Source: Flavobacterium sp. (lineage in GTDB: Bacteria > Bacteroidota > Bacteroidia > Flavobacteriales > Flavobacteriaceae). From it: a stretch of 64,000 nt of DNA. Made by a program: the position numbers and the translations under genes. Shown here piece by piece: positions 9,958 through 18,951 of the stretch. The notes beneath the pieces are model-generated. The model saw only the letters and a list, made by a program, of their open reading frames with translations. It had not been told where the DNA came from and did no database searches. Each line of letters starts with the position of its first letter. The stretch's first letter is position 1. The stretch spans positions 52,629-116,628 of the forward strand of contig NZ_JAMWYY010000003.1 of NCBI RefSeq assembly GCF_024305175.1, read 5' to 3'.

Positions 9958-12006
9958 ATGGAAAACCTTATCATATACCTGCTAAAGGCATCGGGGCTGG
10001 TGGCTGTTTTTTATACAGCTTACTACACCCTGCTGAGAAAAGAAACTTTTTTTACCTCTAACCGCAGCTTTCTGCTGGCCGGGCTGGTAACATCAGCTGT
10101 AATGCCGCTACTGGTACTAACGCATACCGTATGGATAGAAGCTACAGAAAAAGTACAGGTACAACTAACGCCTGAGGAACTGCAACAATACCTGCAAATG
10201 CAACAAATGGCTGCGCTGCAAAGCGAACCGGAACCCATTAACTGGTATAATATAGCAGGTTATATTTATGTTGCAGTGGCAGTGTTCTTTTTGTTCAGGT
10301 TTTTATACCAGCTGTATTTAGTAAGGAAGATGCTAAAAGGTGAAAAAATCATTAAGCAAAATGGCTTTAAATATATTGATTCTGAAACTGTACAGTCGCC
10401 GTTCTCATTTTTCAGCTACATTGTTTATAATTCGAAGTTACTGACAGATAACGAACTCGAAAATGTACTAAGCCATGAAAAAGTACATAGCAGGCAAAAA
10501 CATTCTGCTGATATGATAATCAGTAACCTGTTTTGCATACTGTTGTGGTTTAACCCTTTTATATGGTTCTATAAAAAAGCGGTGGCACAAAACCTTGAAT
10601 TTATTGCCGATGCAGAAGCCATAAAACAAATAGCCGATACCAAAGCTTATCAAAAAACATTATTAAAAATAACAGTACAGCCCGAATGTACTGCAATCAT
10701 CAATCACTTTTATCAATCATTAATCAAAAAACGAATCGTTATGCTTAACAAAAAACAATCTAAAACACGGAACTCCTGGAAGTATGCCGCTGTACTACCG
10801 GTACTTATTGCCTTTATGGTTTTGTTTCAGCTCGAAGTAAGGGCACAACAGACGGAAGCGACTGAGAAATCTGTTTATATTGAAAGCACTAAAGTTGCCC
10901 TTGAAGTGAATAAAGACAGTAAAGACGAGGCGCTTGAAGCAGAGAAAAGTTTCTTTAAGTCGGAATATAATGTTGATGTTAATTTTTCCGCAATTAACCG
11001 TAATGATAAAGGAGAAATAACTGCCATAAAAGTTACCATTAACGATGGTACTGACGAGAGCGTGTACCAGGTTAAAGGCTCTAAGCCCATAAAAGCCTTC
11101 ACGGTTGAACTGACTACAGACAATAACGGTAACGTTAAAACAGGCTTTGGCGTAGCGCAGGGGCTTAAAATCAGTGCAGGCAGTATTGATGTTAATAATA
11201 CTGATGAAGATACCTTATTCCTTAACAGGCAGGATGTACTGAAAGACAGAAATGCAATCAGGAACAGGCAGGGCTTTGGAGAAACGGCTGTGCAGCAACC
11301 TGCAGCCGGTGACGGACACTGGACATTAAGCAGTTGGAAGTTTGGCGATAAAGATGCACTTGTAATTATAAACGGTGTAAAACAGGAGAAAGGTGAGCCT
11401 ATAAAAATTTCGCTTGATGAGGAACTTAGCGAAGTAAAAGTGCTTACCGCAAAAGAAGCCAAAAAGAAATATGGTAAAGAAGGTAAAAACGGTGCTATGG
11501 AGGTTACTACAAAAAAAGAGCAGAGAGGCCGCTTTACTACCCACACATTTACTGAAACATTACCTGCGGGTACGAAGGTATATATTGGAAATGAAGGACT
11601 TGATTATGATGTTATAATGGCAGAAGTTGCCCGAATGCGCGAGCTGGCAAACGTTGATTTTGCAGTTTCTGAATTTGTGCTTGCCGACAGGCTGAAAGCG
11701 TTAGGTGAACTTACTCCCGAAGAGGTAAAAGCAATTAGAGAACAATTGGAGGAGGCTCAGGAAGCTGTCCGCAAACTTGGAAGCGGCAACTACGAGACGT
11801 TACGTTTTAGTACTGAAGAATTTGAAGAGGCAAGGCAGGCCATGGAAGAAGCCCGTGCAGCTTTAGAGGAAAAAAGGAATGAACTGGAAACCAATAGAAG
11901 AATGCTTAATGAAAAGATTCAGGAAGAGCATAAAAAGCAGGCTGAAGAAAAACGTAAAGCTGCAGAAGAAAGAAGAAAGGAAGCAGAAAAACAAAGAAAA
12001 ATTTAA
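9958..12006 (+). CDS. BlaR1/M56-family membrane metallopeptidase with charged coiled-coil C-terminus
   Basis: LSHEKVHSRQKHSAD (HExxH-like) motif; paired with the BlaI-like gene; C-terminal EEKRKAAEERRKEAEKQ. Confidence 0.88.
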   Translation: MENLIIYLLKASGLVAVFYTAYYTLLRKETFFTSNRSFLLAGLVTSAVMPLLVLTHTVWIEATEKVQVQLTPEELQQYLQMQQMAALQSEPEPINWYNIAGYIYVAVAVFFLFRFLYQLYLVRKMLKGEKIIKQNGFKYIDSETVQSPFSFFSYIVYNSKLLTDNELENVLSHEKVHSRQKHSADMIISNLFCILLWFNPFIWFYKKAVAQNLEFIADAEAIKQIADTKAYQKTLLKITVQPECTAIINHFYQSLIKKRIVMLNKKQSKTRNSWKYAAVLPVLIAFMVLFQLEVRAQQTEATEKSVYIESTKVALEVNKDSKDEALEAEKSFFKSEYNVDVNFSAINRNDKGEITAIKVTINDGTDESVYQVKGSKPIKAFTVELTTDNNGNVKTGFGVAQGLKISAGSIDVNNTDEDTLFLNRQDVLKDRNAIRNRQGFGETAVQQPAAGDGHWTLSSWKFGDKDALVIINGVKQEKGEPIKISLDEELSEVKVLTAKEAKKKYGKEGKNGAMEVTTKKEQRGRFTTHTFTETLPAGTKVYIGNEGLDYDVIMAEVARMRELANVDFAVSEFVLADRLKALGELTPEEVKAIREQLEEAQEAVRKLGSGNYETLRFSTEEFEEARQAMEEARAALEEKRNELETNRRMLNEKIQEEHKKQAEEKRKAAEERRKEAEKQRKI

Positions 12007-12044
12007 AAGGTTACTTCATCTTAAATACTTAATTATGAGTTAAG

Positions 12045-12070
12045 GCGGCTTTATGAGAGCCGCTTTTTTT
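12045..12070 (+). terminator. Rho-independent terminator
   Basis: gcggct...agccgcttttttt. Confidence 0.65.
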
Positions 12071-12098
12071 GTAACTTTATAGTATTAATATCTGAGCT

Positions 12099-12239
12099 AT
12101 GTTTAAGATACTCGCAAAAATAAACAAATGGCTGTTACCCAATTATACTAAAGAACAATTGGATTTAGCAAAAGCCACCAAGCTGCAAAAAGCAATAATT
12201 GCCTGGAAATATTATGTTACTACCCGCGCCGTAGATTAA
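12099..12239 (+). CDS. Small (46 aa) conserved-looking protein MFKILAKINKWLLPNYTKEQLDLAKATKLQKAIIAWKYYVTTRAVD
   Basis: Hand-translated smORF missing from the supplied ORF track; resembles a short protein common in Flavobacteria. Confidence 0.7.
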   Translation: MFKILAKINKWLLPNYTKEQLDLAKATKLQKAIIAWKYYVTTRAVD

Positions 12240-12748
12240 TAAAAAAGTGGTGCAGCAATATCATATTGCTTAATTTTCTCGCGCCCGTTAAGAAAAGAAA
12301 GTTCCATCAAAAAGTTACACTGCACAATAGTGCCTCCTAGCCTTTCTATAAGTTCGCACACCGCTTTGGCTGTTCCGCCTGTTGCAAGTACATCATCATG
12401 AATAATAACCCGCTCGCCTTTAGTTATGGCATCGGTATGTATTTCTAAAGTATCAGAGCCATATTCAAGTTCGTAAGACGCCGAAAGAGTTTCATAGGGC
12501 AGCTTCCTGGGCTTGCGCACCGGTACAAAGCCTGCGTTAAGCTTGTAAGCAAGTAACGTAGCAAAAAAGAAGCCCCTGCTCTCTACCCCTACCACTTTAT
12601 CAATCTTTTCATTATGCAGGTTCTCTGCCAGTAAATCAAGGCAGGTTTTTACGGCTTCAGGATTTGCAAGTAAAGGCGTAATGTCTTTAAAAGCAATTCC
12701 CGGTTTCGGAAAATCCTGTATTTCACGTATATACTTTTCTATATTCAT
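12236..12748 (-). CDS. apt: Adenine phosphoribosyltransferase
   Basis: IREIQDFPKPGIAFKDITPLL; VVGVESRGFFF; VIIHDDVLATGGTAKA PRPP loop. Confidence 0.97.
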   Translation of the reverse strand: MNIEKYIREIQDFPKPGIAFKDITPLLANPEAVKTCLDLLAENLHNEKIDKVVGVESRGFFFATLLAYKLNAGFVPVRKPRKLPYETLSASYELEYGSDTLEIHTDAITKGERVIIHDDVLATGGTAKAVCELIERLGGTIVQCNFLMELSFLNGREKIKQYDIAAPLFY

Positions 12749-12863
12749 TTTTTTAGGTTTTTATTAGTTATGCATTTGCAAGTTAATCAATATTATTCTA
12801 TATTTGCACCCGCAAACAACAATACGGAAGTTCGCTAGAAACAACCGATTTTGTTAAGCAAAT

Positions 12864-12937
12864 GGCCTCGTGGCGCAACTGAATAGCGCATCTGATTACG
12901 GCTCAGAAGGTTACAGGTTTGAATCCTGTCGAGGTCA
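12864..12937 (+). tRNA. tRNA-Arg(ACG)
   Basis: Acceptor GGCCTCG/CGAGGTC, anticodon arm TCTGA-TTACGGC-TCAGA, T-arm ACAGG-TTTGAAT-CCTGT. Confidence 0.93.
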
Positions 12938-14453
12938 CTACTCGGGACAAAAGATAAAAATCGTCTTTTGTCCCGTTTTTTTTGACATCTAACTCTTTGT
13001 TTACCAAATAGATACAATTGACTATTTCGTTGACTCGAGCGGTTTGGAAATCGTTTCCGCGAAACGTAAAATTTTCGGGATAAATTAAACCAATCAGGTC
13101 ACGGGCTTCGGTTAACGAGCTTTTCTCAAGCGCCTCACCAAGCTTTAAAAGATTGTCAATCCCTTTATTCATAAGCTGTTCGATACTTCCCCGGTCGTCA
13201 CCGACTTCACTTAGCTGCCGCTCTAATTTTTGGATAATTGTACTGTACTCGTTTTTCATGAGGTTGTAGTCATCCACATCTATCTTTTCGGTAACTAAAA
13301 GGTTCCTTGCAGAAGAAAGCTTTTTCTCGTATTCCGCAATCTGGTCAAGTGCCTTTCTTTTTTCTGATGAGACGAAGCCGGTATGTTCACGATAAGCTTC
13401 CAGCAGCACAGCAGCATAAAGTTTCTTAACCGCGGGAAGTGGCTTGAACCGGTTGAGCTGCTCTGTAAATAAGTGGTTGGCCAAATCGGAATTTATGCGG
13501 TACTTGCAAACCTTATCGCAGTGATAGTAATAATAATGCTTGTGCCGGCCTTTGCACTTGCTTCCTGTCAGCTTGCTCCCGCATTGCGGGCACATGAAGA
13601 AGCCCCTGAGCGGGAAGTTTTCCGTGGTAAGGGCTTTTGGCCTGTAGGTTCTCTTTTTTCCATCCAGGACGTCCTGGACACGGTAAAATAAGCCTTCGCT
13701 TAAAATGGGCTCATGCTGCCCTTCCACCCAAATCTCATCTTCGTCCTTATATTTAGGTACGATGATCTTTCCTGCGTAAAGCGGATTCCTTAGCATTACC
13801 CAAAAATTGCTTTTAGTCATTTTCAGGCCTCTGTCCTTAGCCAAATGATAAATCGACTCGGTGCTGAATGCCTCTTTGGCGACCTGCTCAAAAATCCATA
13901 CGACCATAGCGGCATCCTTTGGAACCGGCGCTATATATTTTTTACCTGTTTCGGTAACCTTATTAGCGAAGCCAAACGGAGCCATTCCCATATACCTGCC
14001 CTCTTTTCTTGCCCTTCGTATTCCGTGGAAAGTATTGAGCGCCCTCCTGTCGTTCTCAACCTCGGGGGCAGCAAGGTAAAATGCCAGCATCATCTTGTTT
14101 TCAGGGACACTGAGATCCAGTGGCTGCTCGATGGCCTGCGGTTCCACACCGAGCTTTCTCAGCAGGTTGATCATCTGATAGGCATCGCCCGCATTTCGGC
14201 TGAACCTGTCCCATTTAAGGAAGAGTACTAAATCAACCTTATTTTTGTTCTTTTTCAGGTTAAGCAATAGTTTCTTCCATTGCGGCCTGTTGAAAGTTTT
14301 GGCAGAATGGTCCTCGTAGATGACATTGCGTATCTGTATCGCATTGATGCTGCAGTATTTGCGGAGCATTTCTTCCTGGTTTCGCTGCGAGTAGCCTTTT
14401 TCAGCCTGCTCATCTGTGCTTACCCTTACATATAAATCGGCTATCTTGCTCAT
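12903..14453 (-). CDS. Large serine recombinase (putative ICE integrase)
   Basis: N-terminal resolvase domain DLYVRVSTDEQAEKGYSQRNQ, DLVLFLKWDRFSRN; recombinase domain; zinc ribbon CPQCGSKLTGSKCKGRHKHYYYYHC; C-terminus antisense to tRNA-Arg. Confidence 0.93.
   Translation of the reverse strand: MSKIADLYVRVSTDEQAEKGYSQRNQEEMLRKYCSINAIQIRNVIYEDHSAKTFNRPQWKKLLLNLKKNKNKVDLVLFLKWDRFSRNAGDAYQMINLLRKLGVEPQAIEQPLDLSVPENKMMLAFYLAAPEVENDRRALNTFHGIRRARKEGRYMGMAPFGFANKVTETGKKYIAPVPKDAAMVVWIFEQVAKEAFSTESIYHLAKDRGLKMTKSNFWVMLRNPLYAGKIIVPKYKDEDEIWVEGQHEPILSEGLFYRVQDVLDGKKRTYRPKALTTENFPLRGFFMCPQCGSKLTGSKCKGRHKHYYYYHCDKVCKYRINSDLANHLFTEQLNRFKPLPAVKKLYAAVLLEAYREHTGFVSSEKRKALDQIAEYEKKLSSARNLLVTEKIDVDDYNLMKNEYSTIIQKLERQLSEVGDDRGSIEQLMNKGIDNLLKLGEALEKSSLTEARDLIGLIYPENFTFRGNDFQTARVNEIVNCIYLVNKELDVKKNGTKDDFYLLSRVVTSTGFKPVTF
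12944..12982. terminator. Terminator-like hairpin just downstream of the tRNA, inside the recombinase CDS
   Basis: gggacaaaaga taaaaatcg tcttttgtccc followed by gttttttttg. Confidence 0.7.
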
Positions 14454-14638
14454 AATCCTGTCCTTAAATGGTTTGACACGGCTATATTAGCCAATTTCCT
14501 CAAGAAAAACAATATTTCCCGCGCCTGTTCAAGGGTGATATCCATACCTTCGGACCGCATTAGGCGATACGCCTTTTCCGGTGTAAGTTTTGTATTGCTA
14601 AAATCCATTTCCCGTTCCATCGTCGTTATATTTAGCAA
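14450..14638 (-). CDS. Small protein translationally coupled to the recombinase
   Basis: ATGA 4-bp overlap with the recombinase start; KLTPEKAYRLMRSEGMDITLEQAREILFFLRKLANIAV. Confidence 0.65.
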   Translation of the reverse strand: MLNITTMEREMDFSNTKLTPEKAYRLMRSEGMDITLEQAREILFFLRKLANIAVSNHLRTGL

Positions 14639-14642
14639 AAAA

Positions 14643-14666
14643 AGCCCCTTCCGGGGCTCCTATTTG
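14643..14666 (-). terminator. Terminator-like hairpin
   Basis: agcccc ttcc ggggct with an A-tract on the left (T-tract in minus orientation: tttttttgct). Confidence 0.6.
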
Positions 14667-14959
14667 ACACTACTCGATTCTATAAATAATATCCTGCTGG
14701 GAACATTCTTTTTCTTAGAAGGGTTATATCGTATATACCCATAACTATCAAGGTCCTTTATACATCTGCAATAAGTCTTCAGCGCTGATATTTTTGCGAT
14801 CTCCATTATATCGCGGCTGTATGCCCTGACCGGATTGCACCCGCCGCTTTTCACGCTATAGTGCAGCACAGCGGCGAATATGCCGATATGCGTTGTACTG
14901 ATACGATGGTCATTGCGGATACGTTCGAAGAAGCCGGTTAGTAAGCCTGATGGCTCCAC
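14660..14959 (-). CDS. ICE-associated protein, possibly winged-helix
   Basis: THIGIFAAVLHYSVKSGG...YSRDIMEIAKISALKTYCRCIKDLDSYGYIRYNPS resembles a replication/transcription HTH. Confidence 0.6.
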   Translation of the reverse strand: MEPSGLLTGFFERIRNDHRISTTHIGIFAAVLHYSVKSGGCNPVRAYSRDIMEIAKISALKTYCRCIKDLDSYGYIRYNPSKKKNVPSRILFIESSSVK

Positions 14960-14961
14960 GG

Positions 14962-15759
14962 TTACAAGGATTGCTTTTTACGGCGCTGCTTCTTTTCCTG
15001 CTGTTCACCCGGACCATCATCTTCCGCTGCAGACTGCGTCTTCTTAGCCTCATGCTTCTGGTCTTTTCCCTGTGCCTGGGACTGCTCTTGTTCTTTGGCC
15101 TGCCTGGTATCGAGGCGCTTATGGTTGGCATCGTAGATGGTGAGCGTCTTAAACTGTGGGCTTGCTTCAATGTACTGCTTTACCTCCTGCCCGTCCTTGA
15201 GAAAGGTGGCCGACTGCCTGTTTCCCTTCTTTAGGGAGTTGAGCAGGTCTTCCTTGTGGGAGGGATTGTCCAGCTCCTTGATGGGATGCTTCGAAATAAC
15301 CGCATCGATATCATAACCGTAATTTTCGTGGTAGTGCTTTTGGCGGAAGTTCCCATTCGCATCGGCATCCTTAAAGTCAAGCTGTACCCAGGCGTTGTAG
15401 GTCTCGCCTTCTCTGTTGGTAAGATCCTTGTTGACTGCCCTGCCCTCCATGAGGTTGTAGGCTTCCTTCAGGGTGATATTGCTTCCCTTATTGATATAGA
15501 AGGTCTGTTCCAGGGATTCAGGTTTGCCTTCTTTTTGTAGATTGACTTTATAAGAGTTAAAGAAATAAAGATCCGTCTGGTCGGATTTCCTGAAATTAAG
15601 TTCAGCGGAGACTTTATCGTCGCCGTAGAAGGCGTCGTGCTTCAGGCTGAAAGTGGCCTGTTGCTGCTCGATATTCTGCCTTAACTCACCCTCAAGGGCT
15701 TCACCGAAGCCCGTATACTTTACCTGGTCTTTCAGGTAGTCAAAATTTTTCTCGTTCAT
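14962..15759 (-). CDS. ICE-conserved hypothetical protein
   Basis: Long ORF in the tra operon: NEKNFDYLKDQVKYTGFGEALEGELRQNIEQ... Confidence 0.7.
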   Translation of the reverse strand: MNEKNFDYLKDQVKYTGFGEALEGELRQNIEQQQATFSLKHDAFYGDDKVSAELNFRKSDQTDLYFFNSYKVNLQKEGKPESLEQTFYINKGSNITLKEAYNLMEGRAVNKDLTNREGETYNAWVQLDFKDADANGNFRQKHYHENYGYDIDAVISKHPIKELDNPSHKEDLLNSLKKGNRQSATFLKDGQEVKQYIEASPQFKTLTIYDANHKRLDTRQAKEQEQSQAQGKDQKHEAKKTQSAAEDDGPGEQQEKKQRRKKQSL

Positions 15760-15770
15760 GATCGTATGTT

Positions 15771-16601
15771 TTAGTTATTGCTGAATGTAGGCAGCGGTTG
15801 TACTTCATCTGCCTTGGAATTCCTTACCTTGATTTGAAGGTGCCTCCCCCCGGATTTTTCTGTCAGCTGCAGGTAGAGGTTTTTCTTGTCGGGTATCGTA
15901 AATTTTGGAAGCACGGCAATAAAGGTTTTCACGCCGCGGGCCGGTATTTTTTCCGGTAGCTGCCAGTAGGCTAATGGGGTTATATCCACTTCCTGTGATG
16001 CGGTTCGCTTGCTCCTTTTTTGGTCTTTGACAAAAAAACGGAGCTGATCGATATCATAACTTATATTGCTTTCATTGGCAATTGTTATGCGGTAGAAGAA
16101 GTAATCATCCACAACGAACATCCCCGTAATGGAAAAGGTGATATCGTAATCGCTTTCCTTAATGATAATGCGGCTGCGATCATGGTACGCTGCTGACGCC
16201 AAAGCATTGATTCGGTCAGCTTTCTCATGTTCTTCAAGAGTGGCCGATCCCGGCTTTTCGTTGCTGCTGAAATCATAAGCAAGCGAACCGGGCTCAGCAT
16301 TATAGCATATTTGGAAATTATACAGCTTGCCGTCTGTGGTGACAACAGTAAGGTTGGACTGCATAAATTGTTCCTGTGCAGCTTTTATCTGCAAAACGTT
16401 CTCAATACCCTTAGGTTTTTGTGCCAGTATATCCTGGCTGCCCCTGTCCACACTTACAATGGGGTACGGAAATAGAAGGCTCGTGGTCTGCTGTTCCGAT
16501 ATATCGATCAGGCGTGTTATGGGTAAGGCTGTTCCTGATTGCGCCAGGATTGGCCATGGCAGGGTCAATAATAGGATTCTGATAATGACTTGGATATTCA
16601 T
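15771..16601 (-). CDS. traN: Conjugative transposon TraN-like (DUF4138) protein
   Basis: Signal peptide; TSLLFPYPIVSVDRGSQDILAQKPKGIENVLQIKAAQ; position next to traM. Confidence 0.85.
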   Translation of the reverse strand: MNIQVIIRILLLTLPWPILAQSGTALPITRLIDISEQQTTSLLFPYPIVSVDRGSQDILAQKPKGIENVLQIKAAQEQFMQSNLTVVTTDGKLYNFQICYNAEPGSLAYDFSSNEKPGSATLEEHEKADRINALASAAYHDRSRIIIKESDYDITFSITGMFVVDDYFFYRITIANESNISYDIDQLRFFVKDQKRSKRTASQEVDITPLAYWQLPEKIPARGVKTFIAVLPKFTIPDKKNLYLQLTEKSGGRHLQIKVRNSKADEVQPLPTFSNN

Positions 16602-16619
16602 GATAGATAGGTTTATGGG

Positions 16620-17867
16620 TTATTCTTTTTGTTTTTCATCTTTCAACAGTATACTGTAGCCGGCTTTTAGCGTGACTTTTATTAGTTTTACCTTTCTGCT
16701 GAATAGGCCTTTTGCTGCTTCGATACCGGCTCCGGCCGCCTGTGCGCCCCAGGAATCGCTAAGGGTGTTCACGCCTAATGTTTGTACCGATCTGTCTGCA
16801 GAGGATTTCGCTACGTCGCGATTAATGGCACCGGGAATATAGATACCGCCCAAACCGTCCAGGTCATATACTGTAAGCTCCACGGGATAAAGGGAATTGC
16901 CATGACGGATATTCGCTATTTCGATAGCGAGGCGCTCCCCTTTCAATGAAGCTGTACCAAATACAAAAGTGTTCTTCGGTACTTTTCTGCCGCTGATATA
17001 AATATCCTGGCGCAATTGCATTTTCACGGTCGAGCCGTTGACTACTACCTGTGTTTCAGCGACTATGGCCTGTATGGCATTTTCGTCCACCTGCTCATTC
17101 ATTTGTTCCAGCGAAAAGAAGCCGTTATGTCGGACCACTGTGCTAAACGATGCTATCCCGGACAGGCTTTTACCACTGATGCTCGACACGACATCTGTGT
17201 CCTGTCGGGTTGCTACCGGAAATACCGTACCTCTTTCTGCACTTGATGCCGCCCTGAGTTTTTGCTCCATTCGCTCAGGATATTGTATATCGAGTATGCT
17301 TTCGAGCATCCCTCCTATTTGCTGGAGCTCTGGATCGCTTTGGGGTTGCTCCCGAAAGGACTGCATCATTTGCTCAAGTTCCGCTGCATGATTAGAGGGA
17401 ACAACATCTTCTTCTTCAGGGGCTGGCACCGCTACGGCTGTTCGGGCGGGCGGTGGTGTAGCTACAGCACGCTGCAGCGCCTCTAACCTTTCATATACTT
17501 TTTTTTCCTGCGGCGTCTGAAAACTGCTGAGGGTCAGGCCTCCGTATCGTCGTGTGCGGACGGAGTCGTTGGCCGGAGGTAGTGAATCGTACCTGTAATT
17601 TGGGTCTTTCTTACGCTGCTCTTCCACTTTACTGGAATCAAGCGCTGCCTGGTCGTAGTAACTAAGCTTGTCCAGCTCGCTATCTTCGCTTACCTGTGCC
17701 GACGGCAGCTTGAGGTTAAAGCCCTTCTTCGCCGGGATCCCTGTCGTTGTCGCGGCACCTCCGCCCATCGCCCAAAAGAACAGGGTAACAAAAGGGAGGA
17801 TTAACAGCGGAAGCAGCCAAAGAACCTTTTTCTTCCTGCCGTTTCCTGATTGGTCATTACTTTTCAT
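16620..17867 (-). CDS. traM: Conjugative transposon TraM-like protein
   Basis: N-terminal TM, Pro-rich linker, C-terminal VNGSTVKMQLRQDIYISGRKVPKNTFVFG (VirB10-like). Confidence 0.87.
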   Translation of the reverse strand: MKSNDQSGNGRKKKVLWLLPLLILPFVTLFFWAMGGGAATTTGIPAKKGFNLKLPSAQVSEDSELDKLSYYDQAALDSSKVEEQRKKDPNYRYDSLPPANDSVRTRRYGGLTLSSFQTPQEKKVYERLEALQRAVATPPPARTAVAVPAPEEEDVVPSNHAAELEQMMQSFREQPQSDPELQQIGGMLESILDIQYPERMEQKLRAASSAERGTVFPVATRQDTDVVSSISGKSLSGIASFSTVVRHNGFFSLEQMNEQVDENAIQAIVAETQVVVNGSTVKMQLRQDIYISGRKVPKNTFVFGTASLKGERLAIEIANIRHGNSLYPVELTVYDLDGLGGIYIPGAINRDVAKSSADRSVQTLGVNTLSDSWGAQAAGAGIEAAKGLFSRKVKLIKVTLKAGYSILLKDEKQKE

Positions 17868-18375
17868 ATGTTCTTGTTTTTCGATTACTATTTATAGTCT
17901 CGGCAATCCTGAGGCTGTCTAATAAGCCCGGTCTTGCATTCAGAATGCTGTCCCTTATAAGCAGGCCTGATGGAGACCTTGCAAGGCTGTCCATATAGTC
18001 CCGGAACTTCTGCACGCGGACTTCCAGCACGGAATCATATACTTCCGGCGGAATCAGTTCCTCATTAGCGGTCCTGACTTTTATTATGGGGGAAGGCTGC
18101 AAATCGACACCGTTGTTCAGGACATTAAGCCTGCCAGATATAAGAAGCAGGCAGCAGGACACGGAGACGGAAACAAAAATTCCGAGCGCGACGTACTGCC
18201 CCCTCCTGTTAAGCTTCAACGATTGTTTTTCCATCCATTCTGCCCACGCCAGTTTCATTCTCAGGTACCGCATACGCATATATTGCCTTAGGGTCGCCTT
18301 TTGTATTCCTCTCATATCTTTCATGGCTAATTCCGGTTTTCTGTGCTGATATCTTTGTTGTCGATGGTCCTCCAT
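17857..18375 (-). CDS. Tra-operon single-TM protein between traK and traM
   Basis: Overlaps both neighbours; one TM; operon context. Confidence 0.65.
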   Translation of the reverse strand: MEDHRQQRYQHRKPELAMKDMRGIQKATLRQYMRMRYLRMKLAWAEWMEKQSLKLNRRGQYVALGIFVSVSVSCCLLLISGRLNVLNNGVDLQPSPIIKVRTANEELIPPEVYDSVLEVRVQKFRDYMDSLARSPSGLLIRDSILNARPGLLDSLRIAETINSNRKTRTYEK

Positions 18376-18947
18376 CGCTCAATTAAGAATCCATGCGGGT
18401 TATTGTCGCTTCTTGATACATTCCGGAGGTTTCCCTCGGTAACCAGTATCCTTGTCATGACGCTGGTCGGCCGGACGATCTGTTGCCTGGCATAGCATCG
18501 GAAATAATACGGGTAGCCGGAGATATTGACCTGCACGCTGTCAATCACCACTTCCTGGCTTATATTGCCCGATATTATCCCTGAGTAATACCCGCTTTCC
18601 TTGAGGTCATCATAAACCCGCTTGGCGGTATTATCTGCCAGGTACAAAGCCTTGGTAATATTTTGGCGAATGACCTTATCGTCGGGATCCAGCGTAAAGA
18701 AGTACTGGTGAAAGTTCCTGACATGGTCGCGCGCCTCAACCTGTATATTGTCCCTGCGGTCGGAAGCGTAGGCTTCGATCGCCTTGCCGTTGGCCAGGAC
18801 ATATATTTTGTCCTGCATACGGTTTACCGTCTTAAAGCTTTGGTACAGGGCATACACGCAAACCAGCGTGCTGGCTACCACCACTACCAGGGTAAAGGCC
18901 CTGACGTGCCTGAAGGCCGTATCGATGTTGTTGAGTTTCTTAAACAT
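18327..18947 (-). CDS. traK: Conjugative transposon TraK-like (VirB8-like) protein
   Basis: MFKKLNNIDTAFRHVRAFTLVVVVASTLVCVYALY... Confidence 0.87.
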   Translation of the reverse strand: MFKKLNNIDTAFRHVRAFTLVVVVASTLVCVYALYQSFKTVNRMQDKIYVLANGKAIEAYASDRRDNIQVEARDHVRNFHQYFFTLDPDDKVIRQNITKALYLADNTAKRVYDDLKESGYYSGIISGNISQEVVIDSVQVNISGYPYYFRCYARQQIVRPTSVMTRILVTEGNLRNVSRSDNNPHGFLIERWRTIDNKDISTENRN

Positions 18948-18951
18948 TGTT

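Noticed and set aside
10875-11546. 223-aa minus-strand ORF opposite the M56 peptidase gene
   Set aside because: Ser/Leu/Phe-rich antisense artefact caused by codon usage of the sense gene.
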